From positions 303,392-367,391 of the forward strand of contig NZ_JADKYP010000003.1 of the NCBI RefSeq assembly GCF_015354405.1: a stretch of DNA of 64,000 bases, written 5' to 3'. Origin of the DNA: Nocardia sp. BSTN01. Its GTDB lineage: Bacteria; Actinomycetota; Actinomycetes; Mycobacteriales; Mycobacteriaceae. The notes beneath the pieces were generated by a model. That model ran no database searches, had not been told where the DNA came from, and saw nothing but the letters and a program-made list of their open reading frames with translations. Made by a program: the position numbers and the translations under genes. This document shows positions 25,482-33,352 of the stretch, piece by piece (position 1 is the first letter of the stretch; each line of letters starts with the position of its first letter).

Positions 25482-26695
25482 GAATTCTTCTCCGCCAGAG
25501 CGCTATCGAGTTCGGTCACCGATTCACCAGAGCGGAGCCACCGCCGGACCGTCGCGGTGTCACCGCCGAGCGACGGCGGCGGTACCGGCCTGCGAACCCG
25601 GGTACGGGAGTAGCGGACCGGATGAGCGACCTGATCCGCATGGGGTGCTGGAAGTTCGACGATCGGCTCCAACCCCAATTCCGCCGCGCGCGCGAACCCC
25701 GACGCCACCGTACCGACCTGACCGGCCGGCACCGCGGCGGCGAGCAGCCGTTCCTCCCAGACCGACGCGTCGTGCTCGGCGAGCCGTTCCTCCAGAAGAG
25801 CCACGAGTTCGTCGCGATGGGCGATCCGGTCGCGATTGGTCGCGAAGCGCGGATCCGCTGCGGCAGCGCCGATTCCCAACAGTTCGGTCAGCCTCGCGAA
25901 CTGGCTGTCGTTGCCGCAGGCGATCGCGATCATTCCGTTCTTGCACCGCAGGGTTTCGTACGGTGCGATCGACGGATGCCGATTGCCCAGGGTCGACGGC
26001 GAATTCCCGGTGGCCAGGTAGCTACTGGCCTGATTGGCCAGCGAACCCAGCAAGCTCGACAACAGATTGACCTCAACATGCTGTCCACGTCCGGATCGGT
26101 CGCGCTCGCGCAGGGCGGCCAGAATACCGATCGCCGCGTCCTTGGCCGTCAACACGTCGACGAGCGCGACTCCGACCTTGCTCGGCTCGCCGCCGACCGG
26201 ACCGGTGATGCTCATCAGGCCACCGACGGCCTGTACGACGAAGTCATAGCCGGGCAGGTCCTTCCCGCGGCCACTGCCGAACCCGGTGATCGATGCGTAA
26301 ACCACTGCCGGATTCACCAGAGCGACCGTCTCGTAGTCGAGCCCGAAGGCAGCCAGGCTTCCGGTCTTGAAGTTCTCGACGAGCACGTCGGCACGCTCGG
26401 CCAGTTGGCGCGCCGCGGCGCGGTCGTCCGGGTTTGCGAAGTCGAGATCGATGCTGAACTTCGACCGGTTCGCGGCCGTGAAGTATGTACTGGTGTCGCC
26501 CACCCATGGAGGACCCCATCGCCGAGTCTCGTCGCCCTGTCCGGTGCGTTCCACCTTCACCACGGTCGCCCCCAGATCAGCAAGCCACATCGAGGTCAGC
26601 GGTCCCGCCAAGACTCTGCTGAAGTCGGCGACCAGCACACCGTCCAGCGGCAGGTGCGAGGCTTCATGTTCTGCGTAGTCCATCCGGTCGGTCAC
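25478..26695 (-). CDS. CaiB/BaiF family (class III) CoA-transferase
   Basis: 405-residue class III CoA-transferase. The N-terminus DGVLVADFSRVLAGPLTSMWL and VKVERTGQGDETRRW are the family's CoA-binding start; the catalytic Asp is expected in LPGYDFVVQAVGGLMS. Next to a glutaryl-CoA dehydrogenase-like gene, it resembles the succinyl-CoA:glutarate CoA-transferase (SUGCT) arrangement, transferring CoA to glutarate or a related diacid. The GTG start overlaps the previous stop (GTGA) and the ALDH start overlaps this stop, so all three genes are translationally coupled. Formyl-CoA or other acyl specificities cannot be excluded. Confidence 0.9.
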   Translation of the reverse strand: MTDRMDYAEHEASHLPLDGVLVADFSRVLAGPLTSMWLADLGATVVKVERTGQGDETRRWGPPWVGDTSTYFTAANRSKFSIDLDFANPDDRAAARQLAERADVLVENFKTGSLAAFGLDYETVALVNPAVVYASITGFGSGRGKDLPGYDFVVQAVGGLMSITGPVGGEPSKVGVALVDVLTAKDAAIGILAALRERDRSGRGQHVEVNLLSSLLGSLANQASSYLATGNSPSTLGNRHPSIAPYETLRCKNGMIAIACGNDSQFARLTELLGIGAAAADPRFATNRDRIAHRDELVALLEERLAEHDASVWEERLLAAAVPAGQVGTVASGFARAAELGLEPIVELPAPHADQVAHPVRYSRTRVRRPVPPPSLGGDTATVRRWLRSGESVTELDSALAEKNS

Positions 26696-27879
26696 CGGAA
26701 CGCGGCCTGGCCGGTGACGGCCCTGCCGATGACGAGTTGGTGCACCTCGGATGTGCCCTCATAGGTGAGCACCGATTCGAGGTTGTTGGCGTGCCGCATG
26801 ATCGGATAGTCGAGGGTGATCCCCGCGGCGCCGAGAATGGTGCGGCATTCCCGTGCGATCGAGATGGCCTCACGCACGTTGTTGAGCTTGCCGAGACTGA
26901 TCTGTTCCGGTGCGAGTCTTCCCTGATCCTTGAGACGACCCAACTGAAGCGCGAGGAGCATGCCCTTGCCGAGTTCGAGGGTCATGTCGGCGATTTTCGC
27001 CTGGGTCAGCTGATACGCGGCCAGCGACTTGTCGAAGAGAGTGCGCTCCTGGGCGTACCTGATCGTCGTTTCCAAACAGTCGCGCGCCGCGCCGAGCGCG
27101 CCGAAGACGATGCCGAAGCGAGCCTCGTTCAAGCACGACAGTGGACCCGACAAACCCTGTGCTGCGGGAAGAATCGCCGATTGCGGCAGGCGAACGTCGT
27201 CGAGCACCAGTTCGCTGGTCACGGACGCCCGCAGCGACAGCTTCCGCGTGATCTTCGGTGCCGCGAAACCCGGAGTGTCGGTCGGGACGACGAATCCGCG
27301 GATGCCCCGGGCGCCCTGGTCCGGATCGGTCTGCGCCCAGACCACCGCCACATCGGCCACGGACCCGTTGGTGATCCACATCTTGGTTCCGGTCAGCAGC
27401 CAGTCGTCACCGTCGCGCACCGCGCGCGTACGCATATCCGCGGGGTTCGACCCGAAGTCGGGTTCCGTCAGACCGAAACACCCGATGGCCTCACCCGCCG
27501 CCATGCGAGGCAGCCACTGCTGTTTCTGCTCCTGCGAGCCGTGCTTCCAGATGGCGAACATCGCCAGCGACCCCTGCACACTCACCAGCGAGCGCAGACC
27601 GGAGTCGACCGCCTCCAACTCGAGGCAGGCCAGCCCGTAGGCGGTCGCGGAAGCCCCGGTACAGCCATACCCCTCCAGATGCATCCCGAGAACTCCGAGT
27701 TTGCCCAGCTCCGCCGCGAGCTCGCGAGCGGGAAGATCGCCCGCCTCGTACCAGTCGCCGACTCGGGGTGCCAGACGGTCCGCGGCGAACTGCCGCACCG
27801 CGTTTCGAAGATCGAGGTCTTCCTGATCGATGAGATCGTCGACGGCGAAGAGCTCGAGGGGGGAGCGCGACTGAGTCAC
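26692..27879 (-). CDS. glutaryl-CoA dehydrogenase-like acyl-CoA dehydrogenase
   Basis: 395-residue flavoprotein, the usual length for the family. Signatures are CFGLTEPDFGSNPADM (FAD/substrate), MWITNGSVADVAVVWA and, near the C-terminus, the catalytic Glu in TYEGTSEVHQLVIGRAVTG, a form typical of glutaryl-CoA dehydrogenases rather than straight-chain enzymes. The reaction would be oxidation and decarboxylation of glutaryl-CoA to crotonyl-CoA with electrons passed to ETF. GTG at 27879 is preferred for its AGGAAAGG ribosome site; an ATG lies 18 bases upstream. First gene of a coupled minus-strand operon (this gene, CoA-transferase, ALDH, DoxX), divergent from the FAH gene. Confidence 0.9.
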   Translation of the reverse strand: MTQSRSPLELFAVDDLIDQEDLDLRNAVRQFAADRLAPRVGDWYEAGDLPARELAAELGKLGVLGMHLEGYGCTGASATAYGLACLELEAVDSGLRSLVSVQGSLAMFAIWKHGSQEQKQQWLPRMAAGEAIGCFGLTEPDFGSNPADMRTRAVRDGDDWLLTGTKMWITNGSVADVAVVWAQTDPDQGARGIRGFVVPTDTPGFAAPKITRKLSLRASVTSELVLDDVRLPQSAILPAAQGLSGPLSCLNEARFGIVFGALGAARDCLETTIRYAQERTLFDKSLAAYQLTQAKIADMTLELGKGMLLALQLGRLKDQGRLAPEQISLGKLNNVREAISIARECRTILGAAGITLDYPIMRHANNLESVLTYEGTSEVHQLVIGRAVTGQAAFR

Positions 27880-27964
27880 CGTGATCCTTTCCTGCATCAA
27901 CACAGAATTTCTCCATGTTTCTGATGTCAGCAGCGAACCACACAGACACCCACTGAGGCAAGCA

Positions 27965-27998
27965 AAAATGCACGAACCTTGTTTTGTGCATGAAATGT
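27965..27998. promoter_or_regulatory. putative GntR operator in the divergent promoter
   Basis: ATGCAC (27968-27973) and GTGCAT (27986-27991) form a dyad with the two TGCA cores 18 bp apart, the same spacing as at 20940/20958. The right half TGTGCATGAAATGT matches 20956-20969 at 13 of 14 bases. It lies between the minus-strand dehydrogenase operon and the plus-strand FAH operon and could control both. Confidence 0.62.
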
Positions 27999-28074
27999 GA
28001 CTAAGCTCGGTCCGGCAGAGACGATGGGGCTCACGCCTCCCGCCGCCAGATGTTCCCCACGACAAGGTGACCAG

Positions 28075-28932
28075 ATGAAACTCATGTCATTCCGCCATGC
28101 GGACCGCGAATCGTTCGGCGCGGTCGTCGACGACGATGTCATCGATCTGTCCGGGCCCAGCGGCTCCCCGACGCTCGCCGAGTTCATCGCCGGAGACTCC
28201 TATGCCGAGCGTGAAGCGCTTGTCGCGCAAGGGAATCCGATACCGCTCGCCGAGGTCACCTACCTTCCGGTCATTCCCCGGCCGGAGAAGATCGTCGCCT
28301 CGGTGCGCAACTACATGGACCACCATCAGGAAGCGCTCGCGTCCGGACTCAAGCGGGAGCTGTCCGACTTCCCGCCGATCTTCCTGCGCGTATGGCGCTC
28401 GCAGGTCGCGCACGAGGGCGCGATCATCCGACCTAACGTCTCCGAGACCCTGGATTGGGAAGGGGAACTAGCGGTCATCATCGGGCCCGGCGGCCGCGAT
28501 ATTCCGGTGGAATCCGCATGGGAGCACGTCGCCGGCTACAGCATCTACAACGATGCGTCGGTGCGCGAGTTCCAGTTCCATGCCAAGCAAATCGCCGCGG
28601 GCAAGAACTTCGAGTCGACCGGCGGCTTCGGGCCCTGGATGGTGACTGCCGACGAAATCGAGCCGGGCCGGGAACTGAAGCTCGAGACCCGCCTCAACGA
28701 CGAAGTGGTACAGACCGGCAATACCGGTCAGATGATCTTCGGTATTCCCCAACTGATCAACTACGCCTCCACGATCTTCACCCTGGCTCCCGGCGATGTC
28801 ATCATCACCGGCACGCCCTCGGGCGTCGGCTTCTCCCGCAAACCACAGCGCTACATGAAGCCCGGCGACGTCGTCGAGGTGGAGATCGAAGCTATCGGCA
28901 TCCTGCGCAACCCCATCGAGGCGCAGAAGTGA
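28075..28932 (+). CDS. fumarylacetoacetate hydrolase family protein
   Basis: 285-residue FAH-superfamily enzyme. The metal site is visible as LDWEGELAVIIG (two Glu) and YSIYNDASVREFQ (Asp). GFGPWMVTADEI and IITGTPSGVGFSRKP are the standard late motifs. Members hydrolyse C-C bonds or decarboxylate acylpyruvates, typically ring-cleavage products. ATG at 28075 follows AAGGTGA; the frame is open further upstream but runs into the operator. The stop overlaps the GTG of the DUF1185 gene, starting a four-gene coupled operon. Confidence 0.93.
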   Translation: MKLMSFRHADRESFGAVVDDDVIDLSGPSGSPTLAEFIAGDSYAEREALVAQGNPIPLAEVTYLPVIPRPEKIVASVRNYMDHHQEALASGLKRELSDFPPIFLRVWRSQVAHEGAIIRPNVSETLDWEGELAVIIGPGGRDIPVESAWEHVAGYSIYNDASVREFQFHAKQIAAGKNFESTGGFGPWMVTADEIEPGRELKLETRLNDEVVQTGNTGQMIFGIPQLINYASTIFTLAPGDVIITGTPSGVGFSRKPQRYMKPGDVVEVEIEAIGILRNPIEAQK

Positions 28933-29528
28933 CCTCCGCAGAAGACCCCGAACTGGTTCGGGTCCGCAAACGAGCACTCTCCATCGAAACCGTCTTCCAT
29001 GAATTCGGTCCCGCACCACAGCGCCCAGTCCGGCTCGCTACCGCATCAGCGGTTGTGGCAAACCCTTTCGCGGGGCGTTACGTCGAGGACTTGACCGGCT
29101 TCATGACCGCCTTGCGCCCGCTCGGCATGTCCCTGGCCGAAGAACTGATCGATGGCCTGGGCGGCGCGGACAATGTCGAGGCGTACGGCAAGGCCAGCAT
29201 CGTCGGAGTGAACGGCGAGCTCGAACACGGCGCCGTGTGGCATGAAGCAGGCGGCTGGGCAATGCGTGAGTCCCTCGGCAACCCCAAGGCGATCGTCCCC
29301 TCGGCAAAGGCGGTGGCCGCCACCGGGTATCGGCTGATGGTCCCATTGCACTACGTCCACGCAGCCTATGTGCGTAGTCACTACAACGTGGTCGAGGTCG
29401 GCATCCAGGACGCACCACGTCCGGACGAGATCCTGTTCGCTCTCGCCATGTGCGATGGCGGCCGCATCCACGCGCGACTGGGTGGACTGTCCAAGGACGA
29501 TGTCTCAGTCCACGACGGACAGCGCTGA
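28929..29528 (+). CDS. DUF1185 ("amino acid synthesis") family protein
   Basis: 199-residue protein matching the DUF1185/AA_synth family as I recognise it: ANPFAGRYVEDLTGFM, then AYGKASIVGVNGELEHGAVWH, KAIVPSAKAVAATGYRL and VEVGIQDAPRPDEILFALAM. No member is biochemically well understood, and the family name is not evidence for amino acid synthesis. These genes recur beside hydrolases and monooxygenases in catabolic clusters. GTG start overlapping the FAH stop (GTGA). In this operon it could act on a ring-opening product or an amide; that is a guess. Confidence 0.78.
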   Translation: MTSAEDPELVRVRKRALSIETVFHEFGPAPQRPVRLATASAVVANPFAGRYVEDLTGFMTALRPLGMSLAEELIDGLGGADNVEAYGKASIVGVNGELEHGAVWHEAGGWAMRESLGNPKAIVPSAKAVAATGYRLMVPLHYVHAAYVRSHYNVVEVGIQDAPRPDEILFALAMCDGGRIHARLGGLSKDDVSVHDGQR

Positions 29529-29562
29529 CCCACTGAACTGCCCTCGACGAAAGAGTCTGCTC

Positions 29563-30111
29563 GTGCCCTCCAACGAATCGGCCTATCGGCCTACCCTCTC
29601 TCATTTCGGCGTGTTCTGCCGCAACCTCGATGTGATGGTCGACTTCTACACCTCCGTATTCGGCATGGTCGAGACCGACCGCGGCGAGGGGCACACGATG
29701 CCGTTTACGATTGCGTTTCTCTCGGGGAATCCCGCGCAGCATCATCAGTTGGCGCTTGCCTCCGGACGCGGTCTGGATGCCCCGAGCACCGTGATGCAGC
29801 TGTCCTTCAAGGTCGCGACCATCGATGACCTCCGGGAGGCATGGTCGAGAGCCGAATCTGCCGGGGCCGGCAAACTGCGCGGCCTCAATCATGGAAACGC
29901 GCTGTCGATCTACTTCTCCGATGTCGAGGACAACACTGTCGAGGTCTATCTCGATACACCCTGGTATGTGACGCAGCCGCATGCCGATCCCCTCGACCTC
30001 AGCGTTGCCGACGCGCAGATCTGGGCGGAAACCGAACGGGTCTGCCGACTGGATCCGACCTTCGCCACCGTCGAGGAATGGCAGCGGCGGCAGTTCGGCG
30101 AACAGTCATGA
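29563..30111 (+). CDS. VOC-family (extradiol dioxygenase-like) protein
   Basis: 182-residue VOC protein with a plausible metal triad: His in LSHFGVFCRNLDVMVDFY, His in QHHQLALASG and Glu in NTVEVYLDTPWY. This is the His-His-Glu set of type I extradiol dioxygenases, though the protein is a single-domain form. Together with the downstream monooxygenase and upstream FAH hydrolase it would provide ring opening after hydroxylation. GTG at 29563 is preferred for the GAAAGAG before it; an earlier in-frame ATG overlaps the previous gene. The stop overlaps the ATG of the monooxygenase. Confidence 0.88.
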   Translation: MPSNESAYRPTLSHFGVFCRNLDVMVDFYTSVFGMVETDRGEGHTMPFTIAFLSGNPAQHHQLALASGRGLDAPSTVMQLSFKVATIDDLREAWSRAESAGAGKLRGLNHGNALSIYFSDVEDNTVEVYLDTPWYVTQPHADPLDLSVADAQIWAETERVCRLDPTFATVEEWQRRQFGEQS

Positions 30112-31742
30112 CCGAACCCGAACGCACCCGACCGGCGCAAGCCGGAAGAGATTACGACGCAGACGTTCTCATCGTGGGCATGGGACCCACCGGCGCCGCC
30201 CTGGCTGGCCTGCTCGGCCAGCACGGCATTCGTACGGCGGTATTCGACAAACTGCCGGGACTCTACCCACTACCGCGTGCGGCGGGCATGGACCACGAGG
30301 TCATGCGAATTGCGCAAGAGTTGCAGATCGCCGAGGCTTTGCAGCGGCATGTCGTGCCCTACCGTGCCAGCGAATACCACGGGGTCGACGGTCAGGTCAT
30401 CAAACGGCTGGACTCACCGCCTCCACCGCATCGACTCGGCTGGGATCCGATGTACGCCTTCGACCAGCCGGCCTTCGAGAATCTCCTGCGCGAACGGGTC
30501 GCCGCTCTGCCATCGGTCACGGTCTCGCTGGGATGTACCGTCTCCCGCATCGGACAGGACGAAGAACACGCGTGGGTCGATGTACAGCGGGCCGACACGA
30601 CAACTATCGAGCGGGTCACCGGACGCTATCTCGTCGGCTGTGACGGCGGGTCCAGTCCGGTTCGTCAAGCTCTCGGAATCACCTTGACCGACCTCGAGTT
30701 TCACGAAGACTTCCTCGTCGTCGACGCGATCGTCGGCGACGAGGCACTGTCACGGCTGCCCGCGACACAAGTCCAATATTGTGAGCCCGAGCGCCCGTCC
30801 ACGTTCGTCGTCCTTGCTGGGCACCATCGCCGCTGGGAGATCATGCTGAATCCCGGTGAGCTCGTGCCCGGAGCGGTCACCGACGCTGAGGCATGGCCAT
30901 TTCTTGAGCGCTGGATCAAGCCCGGCGACGCCGAATTGTGGCGCTCGGCCGCCTACACGTTCCACGGTCTCGTCGCCGACCAATGGCGAAGCGGCAGAAT
31001 ACTTCTCGCCGGTGATGCGGCGCACATGACGCCGCCTTTCATGGCCCAGGGAATGGCACAGGGCATGCGCGACGCGCAAAATCTGGCATGGAAACTGCGG
31101 CACGCCCTCATGGCTCCGACGGCCGTGCCGGACTTACTCGACAGCTACCAGCTCGAGCGCCGGCCGCATGTCATCGCCACCACCGGCCACACCATCGACC
31201 TCGGCCGGGTCATCTGCGAACGAGACTTCAACAAAGCCCGCGCACGAGACATCGAGCTCCGCGGCGCAGACGACACCGCAGTACCAGTCACGTACCGATC
31301 GACCTTCCTCCCACCGCTGGCCGACGGCCTGATCGCGACACACACTGCTGGCGCAGGTCAGATTCTCCCGCAGCCGCGGGTACTGGTCCCAGGAGGCGGC
31401 TCCGTCTTGCTCGACGAGCAGAGTGGATGTGGTTTCCGTGTAATCACCAGCGCGGAAGTGAACCCCGACGACATCGCCGCATTGACGAAATCGATTGCGC
31501 CACTCGATGGCTCGGTAATTCGACTACTCCCTCGCAATTCGGTCCCCACCGAAGAGCCGTGCACCGTCATCGAAGCGGACAACCTCCTGACCTCCTGGTT
31601 GACGGACCTGAACCGAACGATCGTCATCGCCCGCCCCGACCACATCGTCTACGGCACGGCAGCAAGTACCGACGAATGCCAGACGCTCATCGCCGAACTA
31701 CTCACCCACCTCGGTTCCCACATGGAGTCGCGGCACGGATAG
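30108..31742 (+). CDS. FAD-dependent aromatic monooxygenase (MhpA-like)
   Basis: 544-residue class A flavoprotein hydroxylase. FAD-binding motifs are VGMGPTGAALAGLLGQHG near the N-terminus, VGCDGGSSPVRQAL in the middle, and ILLAGDAAHMTPPFMAQGM (the GD motif) near residue 300. The C-terminal 150 residues form a thioredoxin-like extension as in MhpA and phenol hydroxylases (LPQPRVLVPGG, LNRTIVIARPDHIVYGTA). It would hydroxylate an aromatic or heteroaromatic ring with NAD(P)H and O2. ATG overlaps the VOC stop (ATGA), so it ends a coupled operon. The substrate is unknown. Confidence 0.93.
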   Translation: MTEPERTRPAQAGRDYDADVLIVGMGPTGAALAGLLGQHGIRTAVFDKLPGLYPLPRAAGMDHEVMRIAQELQIAEALQRHVVPYRASEYHGVDGQVIKRLDSPPPPHRLGWDPMYAFDQPAFENLLRERVAALPSVTVSLGCTVSRIGQDEEHAWVDVQRADTTTIERVTGRYLVGCDGGSSPVRQALGITLTDLEFHEDFLVVDAIVGDEALSRLPATQVQYCEPERPSTFVVLAGHHRRWEIMLNPGELVPGAVTDAEAWPFLERWIKPGDAELWRSAAYTFHGLVADQWRSGRILLAGDAAHMTPPFMAQGMAQGMRDAQNLAWKLRHALMAPTAVPDLLDSYQLERRPHVIATTGHTIDLGRVICERDFNKARARDIELRGADDTAVPVTYRSTFLPPLADGLIATHTAGAGQILPQPRVLVPGGGSVLLDEQSGCGFRVITSAEVNPDDIAALTKSIAPLDGSVIRLLPRNSVPTEEPCTVIEADNLLTSWLTDLNRTIVIARPDHIVYGTAASTDECQTLIAELLTHLGSHMESRHG

Positions 31743-31852
31743 GCGACAGACCGAGCTGCGGCTGACGGGGACACGATGCCCGACAGCAGCCACCGTGGTA
31801 GTCAACGGTCAGTGCCGCGCCCACGAACGGCACCGACCTTCGGCGGGAGCGA

Positions 31853-32350
31853 CTAGCGCAAGAGTCGATGCTGTTCGGGTTCAGGTGCCACCGCAGATGA
31901 AACGTAGGTGGGCCGGCCGACACGCAGGTATGTCGCGGCCAGCACGCCACTGCTGGTCATCCGGGACTCGGTGAGCCGGAAGGCGGCAGGAGCGGAGAGC
32001 CCGTCGAGCAGCCGCCTGCCCTGATTCAAAACGACCGGGTAGATCAGGAACTGATGTTCGTCGACGAGACCATGTGCCAGGACAGTCTTGACCAACTGCC
32101 CGCTGCCATGCACCTGCAACTCGTTGCCGGGGAGCTGTTCGAGGGCCACGATCTGGTCGACGACATCGGTGCCGAGCAGCGTCGGACTGTTCCTCTGCAT
32201 TGCGACGAACGACAAACCCGCAGTTGGACGGCGTTTCGATACGACGAAACCACTGAAACCACGCTTCCTTGCGGGTGCGTCTCTGCTGGTCTGGAGCTCG
32301 TCGCCCTCGCGGTGGGATGGCCGGCGGAAGTTCCGTAAAGGCCGGCACCC
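31853..32350 (-). pseudogene. DHFR/RibD-C family reductase remnant
   Basis: The C-terminal half (32215-31853) reads LPGNELQVHGSGQLVKTVL, LVDEHQFLIYPVVLNQGRRL, typical of the YyaP/RibD-C-like dihydrofolate-reductase family. The expected N-terminal half (about 90 residues with the cofactor site) is absent. Upstream, NRVPAF in another frame may be a leftover of the middle. I read it as a frameshifted, truncated gene. It sits at the start of a stretch of decayed genes. Confidence 0.68.
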
Positions 32351-32430
32351 GGTTCACCGACTGGTGCGGGCCTCAGCCGTGCACCTGGTCCCCATACGTC
32401 CACGGCTATCGCCCCCGAAAGTCGTAGGCC

Positions 32431-32520
32431 GATCAACTCGGGGCGGCAAGCCCGGACCTGCTGCGGGAGATGCTTGCCTCGTTCATCCAGACGATGATGA
32501 GCGCCGAGGAACCGGCACTC
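32431..32520 (+). pseudogene. IS256-family transposase N-terminal fragment
   Basis: Translating from 32431 gives DQLGAASPDLLREMLA followed by SFIQTMMSAE, the conserved start of IS256-type (Mutator) transposases. After SAE the sequence diverges, so only about 30 residues remain. It marks past insertion-sequence activity in the graveyard region. Confidence 0.7.
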
Positions 32521-33352
32521 GAGGATTCATTACGTGTGGACGGCCGAGGAATCCGAGTACATCCGCCACCCTCAGGACACCGCATCCATCAGATTCCGTT
32601 TGAATGGTGATCACCGAAGCCAGCCGCAGCCCGCACTCGAGACAAGCCCGGATCATCAACGCCTCGCCCTCACGCCGTCCCGTGACGTCACCGACGGACC
32701 ATGGGGGCTGGTGTGGTGTGTGAGGGTCCATAAGGAGTCCTGCGCTGGTCGCGTCGGCAATGTGTGAGGTGAAGCCTGACACTGGGCATGCACCGACACA
32801 TCGGTAGTCCTCCCGGGCAAGTACCTATTTCCAGCCCGCACACGGCGATCGCAAACCAGGCTCGCAGTGCCGGACAAGGCGCCCTTCGACAGATCCTCGT
32901 CCCGATACTCGGCGGCGAGCCTGACCCAGTCCCGCACGGTGGCCAGCATCACCGCATCCAGCAGGATCGTGAACCACGATTCCATGGCGGCGTTGTCCGC
33001 GCACGCGCCCCCCGCCCCATCGAGCCGCGTAGTCCGTTGTCTGACAAGAGTTTACAGAACTTCCGGGAGCGAAATCGGCTTGGGGGCCGCGATCCGAATA
33101 TACGATCCTGCCGACCAGCGACCGCAGCGCAATGGCATTGCGCAGCACCGAGCACGCCAGCGCAGCGATGCTGTGGGAAATCACCGCCCGGGCCGGCCTC
33201 CCGACCATCGTCGGACCGATCCGGGAGTGGCTGCTTGTGCTGCCGGGCGACACAGGCATCTTTACCGGTTACGGTGCAGGTACCACGGTTTCGGGCCGAG
33301 GCACCCTCATCTGGCCGAGTGGATCGACCGAGGGTACTGGGTCGCCGCCGAG
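32521..33352. other. no confident gene
   Basis: About 830 bases with only weak ORFs. A minus-strand stretch (DAVMLATVRDWVRLAAEYRDED, 32985-32800) and a plus-strand stretch (TIVGPIREWLLVLPGDTG, around 33190) look like fragments of real proteins but I cannot name them. Confidence 0.5.

Noticed and set aside
25622-27924. Two long plus-strand frames antisense to the CoA-transferase and dehydrogenase genes
   Set aside because: No motifs; both lie over complete, overlapping minus-strand genes.
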